Shown: one piece after another, positions 8,746-18,900 of the stretch
Position numbering within the stretch: position 1 is the first letter of the stretch
Layout: each line of letters begins with the position of its first letter
DNA from: Methanolobus profundi
GTDB lineage: Archaea > Halobacteriota > Methanosarcinia > Methanosarcinales > Methanosarcinaceae
Assembly: GCF_900114835.1 (NCBI RefSeq)
Contig: NZ_FOUJ01000002.1
Span: 266,374-330,373, forward strand
Length of the DNA stretch: 64,000 nucleotides
Direction of reading: 5' to 3'
Made by a program: the position numbers and the translations under genes
Notes under the pieces: generated by a model
Told to the model about the DNA's origin: nothing
The model's database searches: none
What the model saw: only the letters and a program-made list of their open reading frames with translations

Positions 8746-11394
8746 CTATGAAAGCCTGCCCTTTATCTCGTTCAACTTATTCAATGCCTCGATAGGTGTC
8801 ATTGAATTGATATCCAGTTCTTTAAGCTCTTCAATTACAGGATCAGGAGTTGACTCACTATAATTTGCATCCTGATCGAAGAGTATGACCTGAGTGTATT
8901 TGGCACTGCTACGCTGTTTCTTCCTGCCTTTGCGGTCCTCTTCACTGATCATACACTCACTTTCAATGTCCTCAAGGATCTCTTTAGCCCTTGAAGTGAC
9001 CGCATGTGGAACACCTGCTATCCTTGCAACATGGATACCATAACTCCTGTCAGTAGCACCCGGAACGATCTTACGCAGGAATACAAGATCATCTCCCTCC
9101 TCCTTTACAGCGATATGATAGTTCTTCACGCGCTTGAGATTACCTGCTACCTCCGTGAGCTGATGGTAGTGGGTGGCGAAAAGTGACCTTACACCAACAC
9201 GTCCTTTGTTGTGGATATATTCAACCACGGCCTTTGCGATACTGTAACCATCGTAAGTACTGGTACCCCTGCCGATCTCATCCAGCAGCACGAGGCTCTT
9301 TGGAGTTGCATTGTTCAGGATATTGGCAAGTTCCACCATCTCCACCATGAAGGTACTCTGGCCACTTGCAAGGTCATCGAAGGCTCCAACTCTCGTAAAG
9401 ACCCTGTCAACAACACCTATAGATGCATGTGAAGCAGGAACAAAAGAACCTGCCTGTGCCATTATAACGATCATGGCGATCTGTCGCATGTATGTGGATT
9501 TACCTGCCATGTTGGGTCCGGTTATGAGCTGGAACTGATCCTCACTGCAATCCATCTCCGTATCGTTTGGAACAAAACCTCCCGGAACCGTACTCTCCAC
9601 AACAGGATGCCTTCCATCCCTGATAAGAAGCCTGCAATCTGGAGTGATCGCCGGCCTTACATAATTATTATTAGCTGCCACCTCTGCAAGGTTTGCCAGA
9701 ACATCCAGCATACCGATAAGGGCTGCCGTTTCCTGTAACTGCCTTGAGTGGGATGCTACGATAGAATTTATCTCAGTGAGAAGTTCGTGTTCAAGGGCCA
9801 CCATTTTCTCATCAGCTGAGAGAATGGCACTCTCACGTTCCTTTAGCTCAGGAGTATAGAACCTCTCGGCGTTTGTCATGGTCTGCTTTCTGATATAATC
9901 ATCAGGCACCTGTGCTATGTTCGCTTTTGTGACCTCAAGATAATAACCGAATACCTTGTTGTAACCAACCTTCAGTGATTTTATCCCGCTCCTGTCACGC
10001 TCTTTCTGCTGGAACTTAGCGATCCATTGCTTACCGTTCTTCGAGAGGTCGAACAGTTCATCAAGCTGATCATTGTATCCGGGTTTGATCATTCCCCCGT
10101 CCCTCACACTAAGTGGAGGTTCTTCAACTATGGCACTGTCGATCAGTTTTGCAAGATCGCCAAGTTCCCCAAAGGAAGATAATTGCGATACAAGGCTTTC
10201 CAGCAGGTCAACGCCCTCACATTCTACGAGAGAGTCGAGCAAAAGTGGAACTGATTCGAGGGACTTCTTCAGGGAATAAAGGTCCCTTGCGTTGGAGTTA
10301 CCATACATAACCCTTCCAACAAGTCGCTCCATATCCTTTACATAGGAAAGATGAGCACGAATATCAAAGCGAACAAGAGTATTATCATGAAGCCATGCAA
10401 CCGCATCAAGACGGTCATTTATAGCATCCACTGAGACAAGCGGTTTCAGCAGCCATTTCTGAAGCTGTCTTCTTCCCATTGGCGTTTTTGCATCATCAAG
10501 TACCCCGATAAGAGAGGAATCATTGCCCTCACCTCTCACATTCCTGACAATCTCGAGGTTCCTCAGGGTGATTGCGTCCAGCACCATGAACTCTGAATCA
10601 AAATATGTCTTGAGGGACTGAACCTGTGAGAGTTCTCTCATCTGAGTGTCGGTGGCATAGCGCAATGCTGCACCTGCAGATGATACAGCGACCACCAGTT
10701 CACTGCATCCCATGCCTTCAAGAGTTGAGACATTGAAATGCTGTTTAAGCATTTTCTCAGCCATTCCCATATCGAAGGCATCCTCGTTGAAATCATGAAT
10801 GATTATACGGAGTTCCTTCAGACGCTCTGTAAGGTGAGGATCATTGAACAAAGAAGGCGGCATGATGCACTCGGACGGACCCATACGTGCAACCTCACTG
10901 GCGATGCGGTCATATGGTGCACTATCCGTGAACTGCGTTGTCAGGAACTCGCCGGTGGAAATATCCAGGAACGACAATCCGTACTCATCCTTCTCACCAT
11001 ATAGTGCCATCAGATAATTATTAGAAGAATCCGAGAACATGGATGAATCCATTGCAGTTCCGGGAGTTACAACCCTCACGACACCACGTTTCACAACACC
11101 TTTGGCCTTCTTCGGGTCCTCAAGCTGCTCACATATAGCAACCTTGTAACCCTTTTTGATGAGCCTCGGGAGATAGGTGTCGATAGCATGATAAGGAATA
11201 CCAGCAAGCGGCATCTTCTCCCCGTCCTTACTCTTACCACGAGTGGTCAGGGTGATCTCAAGTTCTTTAGCTATGGTCTTTGCGTCCTCGCCAAAGGATT
11301 CATAGAAGTCCCCCATCCTGAAGAATATGAGGGCATCCTTATGCTCTTCCTTGGCAGCATAGTATTGTTGCATGGCAGGGGTTACTTTGCTCAT
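8746..11394 (-). CDS. mutS: DNA mismatch recognition protein MutS
   Basis: Recognises mismatches and recruits MutL. The 882-residue protein is full length for bacterial-type MutS1. Domain I carries the mismatch-reading FYES motif (GDFYESFGEDA near residue 28-38). Connector, lever and clamp domains follow. The ATPase has Walker A GPNMAGKSTYMRQ near 626 and Walker B VLLDEIGRGTSTYDG near 700-714, then a helix-turn-helix dimer interface. Start at ATG 11394 follows GGATGATC. It is convergent with the MFS gene and 39 nt downstream of the 24-nt element shared with mutL, so the two repair genes may be co-regulated although they are not in one operon. Confidence 0.97.
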   Translation of the reverse strand: MSKVTPAMQQYYAAKEEHKDALIFFRMGDFYESFGEDAKTIAKELEITLTTRGKSKDGEKMPLAGIPYHAIDTYLPRLIKKGYKVAICEQLEDPKKAKGVVKRGVVRVVTPGTAMDSSMFSDSSNNYLMALYGEKDEYGLSFLDISTGEFLTTQFTDSAPYDRIASEVARMGPSECIMPPSLFNDPHLTERLKELRIIIHDFNEDAFDMGMAEKMLKQHFNVSTLEGMGCSELVVAVSSAGAALRYATDTQMRELSQVQSLKTYFDSEFMVLDAITLRNLEIVRNVRGEGNDSSLIGVLDDAKTPMGRRQLQKWLLKPLVSVDAINDRLDAVAWLHDNTLVRFDIRAHLSYVKDMERLVGRVMYGNSNARDLYSLKKSLESVPLLLDSLVECEGVDLLESLVSQLSSFGELGDLAKLIDSAIVEEPPLSVRDGGMIKPGYNDQLDELFDLSKNGKQWIAKFQQKERDRSGIKSLKVGYNKVFGYYLEVTKANIAQVPDDYIRKQTMTNAERFYTPELKERESAILSADEKMVALEHELLTEINSIVASHSRQLQETAALIGMLDVLANLAEVAANNNYVRPAITPDCRLLIRDGRHPVVESTVPGGFVPNDTEMDCSEDQFQLITGPNMAGKSTYMRQIAMIVIMAQAGSFVPASHASIGVVDRVFTRVGAFDDLASGQSTFMVEMVELANILNNATPKSLVLLDEIGRGTSTYDGYSIAKAVVEYIHNKGRVGVRSLFATHYHQLTEVAGNLKRVKNYHIAVKEEGDDLVFLRKIVPGATDRSYGIHVARIAGVPHAVTSRAKEILEDIESECMISEEDRKGRKKQRSSAKYTQVILFDQDANYSESTPDPVIEELKELDINSMTPIEALNKLNEIKGRLS

Positions 11395-11432
11395 TGATCA
11401 TCCACACATAATTGGTGCTGCAAATTATCGGG

Positions 11433-11456
11433 TTGTTAGTATTTTTGTGTTTGCAT
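11433..11456 (-). promoter_or_regulatory. 24-nt element upstream of mutS, identical to one upstream of mutL
   Basis: Same 24 bases and same orientation as 7433-7456; here it lies 39 nt upstream of the mutS start. Flanking sequence on both sides differs between the two copies, which argues against a recent duplication of a larger block and for retention of a functional site. Confidence 0.6.
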
Positions 11457-11566
11457 CAGGAAGGGAAATAACAATATATATTAATCAGATAACACTTTTA
11501 TAATAACACAAATAAAATTTGATATTTGGCAGATCAAGTATCATATGTTTGGGAAATGGTGGTCCC

Positions 11567-11908
11567 GTGGAATCATATCTGAGTTCTATTGATGATAACA
11601 AGAAATTTTGTACAAAATGTGGAGCTATTATTTTAAAGGAAGCTGAGGTCTGTCCACAATGTGGTGTCAGACAGCCTCGTTCTTATGCAGATCATTCAGG
11701 TAAGAGCAGGAAAGATAAAACTGCAGCCGGTCTGCTCGCCATTTTCCTTGGAGGACTGGGAGCACATAAGTTCTATCTGAACAATTCTGGTGCCGGACTT
11801 CTCTATCTATGCTTTTTCTGGACATATATTCCAGCCCTTCTGGGATTGGTGGAAGGAATACTCTTCCTGACCATGTCAAATGAAGAGTTTGATAGAAAGT
11901 ACAATTAG
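11567..11908 (+). CDS. TM2-domain membrane protein with N-terminal zinc ribbon
   Basis: Small membrane protein of unknown role. The N-terminus has a zinc ribbon with two CxxC knuckles (KFCTKCGA and EVCPQCGV). The TM2 domain follows: KDKTAAGLLAIFLGGLGAHK, then FYL and a second helix ending in a short tail. I chose GTG 11567 (protein VESYLSS..., 113 residues) because GGTGGT lies 5 nt upstream; the frame also opens earlier at TTG 11519, without a good ribosome binding site. It is divergent from mutS, and the next gene starts at or just after its end. Confidence 0.8.
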   Translation: MESYLSSIDDNKKFCTKCGAIILKEAEVCPQCGVRQPRSYADHSGKSRKDKTAAGLLAIFLGGLGAHKFYLNNSGAGLLYLCFFWTYIPALLGLVEGILFLTMSNEEFDRKYN

Positions 11909-11945
11909 GATCAAAACAGCACAAGAGCACAAGATATCAGCTACA

Positions 11946-12410
11946 ATGACAGATATCGCTTCACTGAAAAATGAGATAGTTTCAGGTTGGAATGAGACAT
12001 CAAAGTATCTGATATCCCATCACGAGTGCCATGAATACTACAAATGTCTGGAACTGAACTACAGGGGAAAAAAGCAGTATATTTGTTCCAGATGCCTTGG
12101 AGTATATATCGGCATATTATCAGGGATCCTTTACTATAGTTACATTTCAGCAACCCACCTTTCGTACACAATGATCGCATTACTTCCTATGGCAGCACTC
12201 ATAGATTGGTCGGTCACAGCTTTTAGGATCAGCAAGAGCAACAACATTTTCAGAGTAACGTCCGGTTTCCTGCTGGGAATTGCATATTTGAATGGAGCAT
12301 TACTATTTCTCCAGAACAGGACCGACTACATGATACTTGCAATAGGAGTATTCTATGCATCCGCCTCCCTGTTGCTGCTTTATTTGAAGAAAAGAAGAAT
12401 GCAAATTTAA
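11946..12410 (+). CDS. DUF2085-type membrane protein
   Basis: Predicted membrane protein of unknown function. The N-terminal soluble part has HHECHEYYKC and then YICSRCLGVYIG, the His/Cys cluster and CsRCxGxYxG motif that define DUF2085. Three to four hydrophobic helices follow, and the C-terminus is basic (LKKRRMQI). The frame also opens at ATG 11880, which would overlap the TM2 gene by 29 nt; ATG 11946 leaves the conserved region intact and avoids the overlap, but neither start has a strong ribosome binding site. Likely co-transcribed with the TM2 gene. The Cys/His cluster could bind a metal; this is inference. Confidence 0.75.
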   Translation: MTDIASLKNEIVSGWNETSKYLISHHECHEYYKCLELNYRGKKQYICSRCLGVYIGILSGILYYSYISATHLSYTMIALLPMAALIDWSVTAFRISKSNNIFRVTSGFLLGIAYLNGALLFLQNRTDYMILAIGVFYASASLLLLYLKKRRMQI

Positions 12411-12434
12411 AATAATGCGGTCTGATGATCCCTG

Positions 12435-13118
12435 TCAGGAATTCATGATCACCAGCATAGTATTCCCACCTTTCTGGAACTCATAATTCACCTTTTTCTC
12501 GGAGACGAGAAGACCACGGGATAACAGAGAATCTATCACCTCGTCAAGATGTATCGACTTTCTTGAATTAAGGTCTACCAGTGGGAATATCCTTAGCTCA
12601 TTTGCAACCCTTAGCAGTTCGTCAATGGCCTGAAGATGGAATTCAAAGGAAAGCTGTTCCGAATACAGGAACAGAAGATGTGATACCAGTGCAAGGTCAA
12701 AAGAATTATCATCAAATGGCAATTCCGGCAGTCCACCTGCTATATAGCGACCCTCTTCCTTGCCGTTCTCAAAGTCCCCAAGGAACAGTTTCATGGAAGA
12801 CATACGGATCTCACCCAGTTCCTCTACTGAGGAAATGCTCTCCCATACGAACTTATCCTGATTCTCCTGGGTCTGCTCAAGAACCTCGGTGTAGGTCTCA
12901 TCGATCCTCTGCTCGATGACAGCCCTGTCAAGAGAATATATCGGATCCACAGATACAACAGACCTGCCCTTTCGTGTCATCTCGCAGTTAAAACTTGCAG
13001 GACCATCACCACAACCCAGAATAGACTTGTCAAGGTCTTCGTCTGTAAGACTGAACATGTCGACATATTCCTGAAGAGAACGTCCCCAAGGAACTACATT
13101 CTGATAATGGATTGACAT
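12435..13118 (-). CDS. SAM-dependent methyltransferase-like protein
   Basis: Probable class I methyltransferase of 227 residues. Seen: a motif I-like strand-loop ILGCGDGPASFN near residues 33-44, the acidic end of strand 2 (SVVSVDP near 53-59), and the motif IV-like region LPFDDNSFDLALVSHLLFLY near 131-150. A long helical insertion (about 65-105) separates them. The C-terminal sheet (SRGLLVSEKKVNYEFQKGG) is usual for the fold. The substrate is unknown. It is convergent with the DUF2085 gene and divergent from the next. The ATG lies about 30 nt from an AT-rich TATA-like run and has no clear ribosome binding site, so its mRNA may be leaderless. Confidence 0.65.
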   Translation of the reverse strand: MSIHYQNVVPWGRSLQEYVDMFSLTDEDLDKSILGCGDGPASFNCEMTRKGRSVVSVDPIYSLDRAVIEQRIDETYTEVLEQTQENQDKFVWESISSVEELGEIRMSSMKLFLGDFENGKEEGRYIAGGLPELPFDDNSFDLALVSHLLFLYSEQLSFEFHLQAIDELLRVANELRIFPLVDLNSRKSIHLDEVIDSLLSRGLLVSEKKVNYEFQKGGNTMLVIMNS

Positions 13119-13224
13119 AAAAAATGATTGTTTCGATGTCAGATAAATGTGGTGAATATGATGAACAATATAAAAGATAAACAGCGTGCAAAAGTATATG
13201 ATTTTACAAAATTAATTATGATTA

Positions 13225-13713
13225 ATGTTTGGGATTGAATCATTATACTCTGCAGAAGGTATGTTTGCCTATGCACTGGTATTTTTGCTGGCAGCTACAC
13301 CGTGGATAGAAATACTTGTTGTAATCCCGGCAGGAATAGCTCTTGGACTAAATCCTCTGGCAGTTTCCATACTTGCATTCACAGGAAACCTGACAACTGT
13401 CTATTTACTGATTTTTGCCTACCAGTACTTATCCTCTACATTTGATAAACACAAATCCGGCGAGAACAAAAAACAGCTTTCAAAGAGAAAAAAGAAAGCA
13501 CTTCATATCTGGAACAAATATGGTTTTCCAGGGCTTGCATTCATCTCTCCGTTGACAGTTGGCACACATTTTGCTACATTTGTTGCCCTTAGTTTCAAAT
13601 CAAAAAAATATATGGTGACAATGTGGATTACAGGGAGTATTTTTGTCTGGACTGTTATTGTCACGGTTGTATCCTATTACGGAATAGAAAGTCTGAAATG
13701 GCTTTTGGGATGA
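13225..13713 (+). CDS. Small multidrug export (COG2426-type) membrane protein
   Basis: Membrane protein of 162 residues with four hydrophobic helices. The N-terminal TPWIEILVVIPAGIALGLNP stretch (residues 25-44) and the later HIWNKYGFPGLAFISPLTVG match the putative small multidrug-export family (PF06695). A basic cytoplasmic loop (KRKKKALH) separates the two halves. The actual substrate is unproven for the family. Its promoter region is shared with the divergent methyltransferase gene; a TATA-like AGTATATGATT lies about 30 nt before the ATG, which suggests a very short or absent 5' UTR. Confidence 0.78.
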   Translation: MFGIESLYSAEGMFAYALVFLLAATPWIEILVVIPAGIALGLNPLAVSILAFTGNLTTVYLLIFAYQYLSSTFDKHKSGENKKQLSKRKKKALHIWNKYGFPGLAFISPLTVGTHFATFVALSFKSKKYMVTMWITGSIFVWTVIVTVVSYYGIESLKWLLG

Positions 13714-13720
13714 AGATATT

Positions 13721-14107
13721 TCAATTTTCCCGCTGCATCAGCACATATCCCATCCCTATAGTGTAAATCGGCATGGAAAGATACCTCATTCCAATGTCAG
13801 TAAAGTATTGAGTAACTGACATCTGGAAAAATCCACCGTACACCATTGAAAGATCCAGTGCAAGATTGATTACCAGCCATATCAGCCCAAGAACTATTCC
13901 TTCATTCAGATAATCCGTATCAACATCCCTGAAATACCTTACTGCAAGAATCACACCAATAAAAGCACCAGTGACCACCATGATGGATTTAAAGAATGTC
14001 TCATCGATTGTGAAATTACCTTGCTGGTCAACGAATGCAAATGACACTATAAAAGGAACCATCCACACGATCAGTCCATAAAGGAACATTTTGATATATT
14101 TGTTCAT
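13721..14107 (-). CDS. Four-helix membrane protein of unknown function
   Basis: 128 residues with four predicted transmembrane helices (about 5-25, 40-60, 67-90, 105-122) and short loops. I do not recognise a family. The start at ATG 14107 is followed by a basic residue and a hydrophobic helix, as expected for a polytopic protein. It is convergent with the small exporter gene (7 nt between stops) and shares the minus strand with merR upstream, about 90 nt away. Confidence 0.65.
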   Translation of the reverse strand: MNKYIKMFLYGLIVWMVPFIVSFAFVDQQGNFTIDETFFKSIMVVTGAFIGVILAVRYFRDVDTDYLNEGIVLGLIWLVINLALDLSMVYGGFFQMSVTQYFTDIGMRYLSMPIYTIGMGYVLMQREN

Positions 14108-14195
14108 TTGGAATCCTCTTTTAATTTATAGTTTATAATATCTGGACTTGACTGAAATAAATACTTAATATTTCGAAACTATTTCCTGCAAAATA

Positions 14196-15050
14196 TTACA
14201 ATGGCGTAACAGGAATCTGGACCTCAGTCAGGAATTCTTCCTCAGGAACTTCATTCGGGTCGTTCAGGTACAATGACCTTGAAGGACCTGCAGCCTTGAG
14301 ATCATTATTATTTATGTATTCAAAAAGACGGGTATATGCTACACCCACTTCCTCATAGGGACCCTTATGGATAACCGATACAACAGTAGCAGCCGGTAAT
14401 GTTAACAGTTCAACTTCAAAATCATCGGTGGAAATGCTACCTGATACTGGAAGAGCAACTTCAATATTTGCTCCTGTTTCCCTGTATTCCTCATCATGGC
14501 AGATGAACATACAGGGTCCTGTCACCTTTAGATCGTTTCGGGGATTATTTTGTGATCCAATGAACCCGAATAGTTCTCCTATGAGTTTCCCGATCGTGAC
14601 TTCATAGCTTCCTATCTCTTTTTTACTTAGCACACGCATCTGTGGAACTTCTCTGATCGCTGGTTCTGATACTGACATACTATACAACTCCAATGTGTCT
14701 TTTTGTCTGAGCAAGACCTGTTGTACTTTCTGCAGTCTGAGAATCTCCTTCTCAGTGTGTGCACATCGTTTCTGCATAAGTACACTGATGGTGGCACTGT
14801 CACTTTTTTCCTCTGCATCCAGCAACGTAGCGATCTCATTAAGGGAGAAGCCCATCCAGGAAAGAGTTCGTATCTTTACTCCTCTTTCTATCTGATCATA
14901 GGTGTAGCAACGGTAATTTGTGAATGCATCCTTTGCCTCAGGTACAAGAAGACCTTTCTTATCATAGAGACGAAGGGCTTTCTGCGTCAGGTGCGTCATC
15001 AGGGAAAATTTTCCAATTGGTATCCGATCGAATTTCATCTTGTTCAACAC
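14196..15050 (-). CDS. MerR-family regulator with GyrI-like effector domain
   Basis: Transcription regulator of 284 residues. The N-terminal winged helix begins IPIGKFSLMTHLTQKALRLY near residue 10, the MerR DNA-recognition motif, followed by the second wing and a coiled-coil dimer helix near 85-115. The C-terminal GyrI-like/BmrR-type fold (about 130-284) binds small hydrophobic ligands in relatives; LPAATVVSVIHKGPYEEVG is its typical strand-helix. Archaeal MerR proteins are uncommon, so a bacterial source is likely. A TATA-like TTAAATAT (minus strand) lies about 20 nt before the ATG, so the mRNA is probably leaderless or starts at the second Met (15038). The dyad at 15084-15099 may be its operator. 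Confidence 0.85.
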   Translation of the reverse strand: MLNKMKFDRIPIGKFSLMTHLTQKALRLYDKKGLLVPEAKDAFTNYRCYTYDQIERGVKIRTLSWMGFSLNEIATLLDAEEKSDSATISVLMQKRCAHTEKEILRLQKVQQVLLRQKDTLELYSMSVSEPAIREVPQMRVLSKKEIGSYEVTIGKLIGELFGFIGSQNNPRNDLKVTGPCMFICHDEEYRETGANIEVALPVSGSISTDDFEVELLTLPAATVVSVIHKGPYEEVGVAYTRLFEYINNNDLKAAGPSRSLYLNDPNEVPEEEFLTEVQIPVTPL

Positions 15051-15083
15051 AGAATTGGGTTGTACATATTTAATGTGATTTTT

Positions 15084-15099
15084 TCTGACATGGGTCAGA
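15084..15099. promoter_or_regulatory. Dyad TCTGAC-N4-GTCAGA upstream of merR
   Basis: Perfect 6-bp arms with a 4-nt spacer, lying 34 nt upstream of the merR start and just upstream of its TATA-like box. This position suits activation or autoregulation by the MerR protein. The surrounding 15051-15286 spacer has no gene. Confidence 0.45.
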
Positions 15100-15286
15100 G
15101 TTTGTTCAGTAAGACAAATACACTGTAATAGAATATAGCTCAGCTTGTAGAAATTCTGTTAATTGAAACTTGGAACTGAGCAATTTTGATAAATGCATTA
15201 TTTCAGTAGCCTTCAAATTAGTAGTGACAGGAACATGCCGCCTGCTGCGGTAGATCGTGTTGTTCTTTGTTCACCAATGATCATAC

Positions 15287-15883
15287 CTAATATCTCTGAA
15301 TGATGTCCTGCAATATCCCATAAGCAGCTTTTACTTCCTCACCCATATCTTCAACACGTTTTCCCGAAGGAACGAACAGGACATGTGTTCCATTGGACTC
15401 GATGGCATAATTTCTTCCGATCCTCTCTGCCAGGGAATCGTTCATTAAAGAAGTATCTCCTTTCAGGGAGAAGTATTTGTTATACGCATTCTTTGATATC
15501 GGCGAGCGAGGCTGCAATTCAAAGATAGGAGCTTTTTCCTTAAAGATAATACCTGATGATTTGAAACTCCCTCCATGAGAGCTTGTTGAACCCGTTATAA
15601 AATGGCCAATGACTATCGTAATGTCAAAGAATATCACCTGCATACCATCGAACGTGCCTGTGAGAACATTGTACACCTTTTGTTTGTTTCCAAGCTGGGT
15701 CTGCCTGAAGCCAATTGATGTGACAATATCTTTTGTAGCTGGCTCAAAACCTATTCCTCCTGCTTGTTCTGCAAGGTTCTTTGATCTGCGTTTCTCATTG
15801 AGGTAAGTGATAACAATTGCCAGCAGGATAACTGTAACAACAAAACCTGCAAATCCTAGAATGAAAATTAGTCTGAAGTCCAT
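15287..15883 (-). CDS. Membrane-anchored protein of unknown function
   Basis: 198 residues: one N-terminal transmembrane helix (about 5-28), a basic cytoplasmic junction (NEKRRSKN), then a soluble domain of about 165 residues on the inner side. I do not recognise the family; the alternating strands and the DIIQRY helix end suggest an alpha/beta fold. It stands alone between merR and the macroglobulin gene, about 110 nt from the latter. Confidence 0.6.
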   Translation of the reverse strand: MDFRLIFILGFAGFVVTVILLAIVITYLNEKRRSKNLAEQAGGIGFEPATKDIVTSIGFRQTQLGNKQKVYNVLTGTFDGMQVIFFDITIVIGHFITGSTSSHGGSFKSSGIIFKEKAPIFELQPRSPISKNAYNKYFSLKGDTSLMNDSLAERIGRNYAIESNGTHVLFVPSGKRVEDMGEEVKAAYGILQDIIQRY

Positions 15884-15997
15884 ATTATCAGATCCCTTGA
15901 AAGTGAGACCACTTTCATAGAATATACAATTACAACTTATAAAAATTGATGGAAGGGAGAGAGGTCATCCCTTCCATTATTCACTTCCTTTATACAC

Positions 15998-18900
15998 TCA
16001 GACCACGGTCACATTCATTCCCTTCACCTCAGCCACAACCTCTGGATTGTAGTACGAATACGCTTTACTCTCTGATACAACAGCCTTCACAGGGAACAGT
16101 GCCTGAACCTGCATGCTGAAACTCAGCACCTCGCCGGGCTGCATGTCATCGATATAGAATATGACCTTCCTGCCTGCGATCTCGTAGCGGGTTATCTTAT
16201 CCTCGTTCTCTTTGGTAGCCTCAAGACTTGAAGAGACCGGACTAAAACCAGTGGGAACCGCAAGGTCAACTATCATCATTCCACTTGAACTCACACTGCC
16301 ATCGATACCCTGAATGCCATTGTACTTCACAGTTGCATTCACAGTGACGATATCGTTCACTGCAACATCGGTGGAATCATAGTCCACATCCAGTTCGATC
16401 TCATCGTACTCGATAGCATCCGGCAGAATGACGTTGAAGCGCCTTACAAGCTGGTAGTTCAGGTCACCGGTCCCATCCATCTCAAGAGTGATACTGGATG
16501 TTCCCTCGGGGATCTCGATTATCTGGACCACATCGAAGTTCTGCTGGTTTACATCCACCGACCTTATCTCAGTTCCGTCAGTAATCACATGCACCGTTGC
16601 ATCGATATCCCTTCCTGCAGATGCTGCCGCGCTCATCAGTGCCCTGAAAGCCATGACGGTGTCCTGAGTACTGGAGAATCCTCCGTTGGAATTGCGCTGT
16701 GCAGCTATCCATTTCAGTGATGATATCGCTGTGGGGTTCTTTGCCTCGATAAGAGCAAGGGTTGCGTATGCGGTTGTTTCCACATTCTTGCTGGATGGTG
16801 CTATGTAGCTGTAACCAAAGTCATCGTATGGCATTGGAACTGCGCCGTCACCATATCCCCAGTAGGTGCCGTCATCATCCTGCTTTGATATCGCCAGCAG
16901 GTCGTTCAGTGCTTCATCAGCGAACGGACTGTCGAGTTTCTGCAACGCAAGGGTGCCGATAGCAAGAGCATACGGGTCTTCCTGGTCTGCAAGGTTATCC
17001 TCAAGATACTTCTGTGCGTTTGCCATGACAACAGGACTTACAGAACCATACTCATCCAGTGCCAGGGTCGTGTATGCTGTCAGTGCATAGGTGCCGCTGA
17101 CACCACCCATCATGTCCTGATGGATAACAAAACCGACCTGCTCCCATGAACCATCCTCCTGCTGATGGGATTCGATCCAGTCAGCAGCCTCGGAAAGGAT
17201 ATTCTCATCGATCGTGGTCACATCCCTTGCAGCACTGAACTGGGACAGCACGAATGAAGTGAGCCAGAGACTTCCGCTCTCATCACTCTCACCAAATGCT
17301 GAGAAGGAACCATCACTGTGGCGGTATGTCAGTTCACGCTGGTAACCGGTGATGATATACATCTCGGCCTTTGCCCTCACTTCCGGATTGTCCTGACCTG
17401 TTGCTTTCAGATATCTCAGAACCTCCACATCGGTGGAGAAGAGCATCATGTTCTGTTCACCACAGCCATAAGGCATACCGAGCAGGTCATCCACTCCGCT
17501 TATGCTCTGTGCCACGATGCTCGGGGTGAAGCTCACAAGCACCTTCCCGGAATCCGGAACAATATCAACAGGTAGTGTTGTATCAAGTTCCACTGAACCA
17601 TTGTTCAGAACTCCATTGTCAACAAGCTCACGGGTAGCGCCCTCTGCTTCAACAATGATATCCTTCCTGACAGCATCCGCCCTCTTTGTGGTCTGACCTG
17701 TGATCTCAACTAATTGTTTTCCAACCTCTGTCGGGCTTATCGTGAAACTGGCATATCCAACACCATTGGCATCAACGGTCACGGTCTGCACATCATCACC
17801 AATGATATCGAACCATTCCGCACCTGATAGTGTCAGTTTGACATCCTGCTCTGTGTCCAGATAATTGTAGACCTGCACCTGTACAGGGAACTCTTCACTC
17901 CTTGTTACAGAATATGGCAGATCCGGGTCAACAAAGAAATCCTGGAACACCGTCAGGCTGGATTCAGATATACCGATTCCCTCAGGACCTGAAGATACTG
18001 CATGAAGTCTCCATGTAGTGATGCTGTCAGGTGCTGTCAGGTCCACACTTGCAAGACCTGCATCGTCAGTGAGAAGCTCAGGCATCCAGACCCAGGTTTC
18101 AGGGAAGAACTGGCGCACACGCTGAACTTCTGCGAGTTCTTCATCTGTGTTAACACTAGAGGAAGTGAGCTCATATCCAGATTCCGCATCCATCGCAGGC
18201 ATTTCTTCCACTGCCTCTTCTTCCACTACCATGTCATCCATAGCCACATCCACTTCCATTCCAAACCCTGCAAATTTACCATTATCAATCGCCATAGATT
18301 CAGAACGTGGAACCTCTATTCCCGGCGAAGCCATTACCACCATTCCGGCATTCTCCAGCGTATCATAGGCACCTTCAGAATACCAGTATGGGTGTGATTC
18401 TGCCTGCGGTTCCATGAAACGCTTTTCAAGCTCATCGAATACCTGTTTGAGATTCAGCCTGCCCTCGCTGAGCGCATATACAGACTCATCCACGATGGAG
18501 AATCCTATCATAGACTGGCTTCCGGCATCGAAGTCAACTGTAACATCATCCCCCGGTTCTGCCATTTCACTGCTGAAGGAGCTTGAAAGGTCGATCTGTG
18601 TGGAGAATTCCACATCGAACGGAAGTACATCCACAGAAACCTCGCTATTTGGATTTATCATGTAGGCAACGACCTTTGCCTGTGGGCTCATCTGCGGTGT
18701 CACTGGTATGCTGATTTCATTTTCATCGCTGGTAGCAGAATATACGGTCCTGCCATTGGCGAAGACATCATAATACACAGTACCCGGATTTGTGGAGTAG
18801 ACATGGAAAGATATGCCATCTCCAACTTCCGGCACACCGTCGCTGGTCTGGGTGATATGGATGAAGCTGGCACTTGGAGAATAAGCTGCATTCAGTGATT

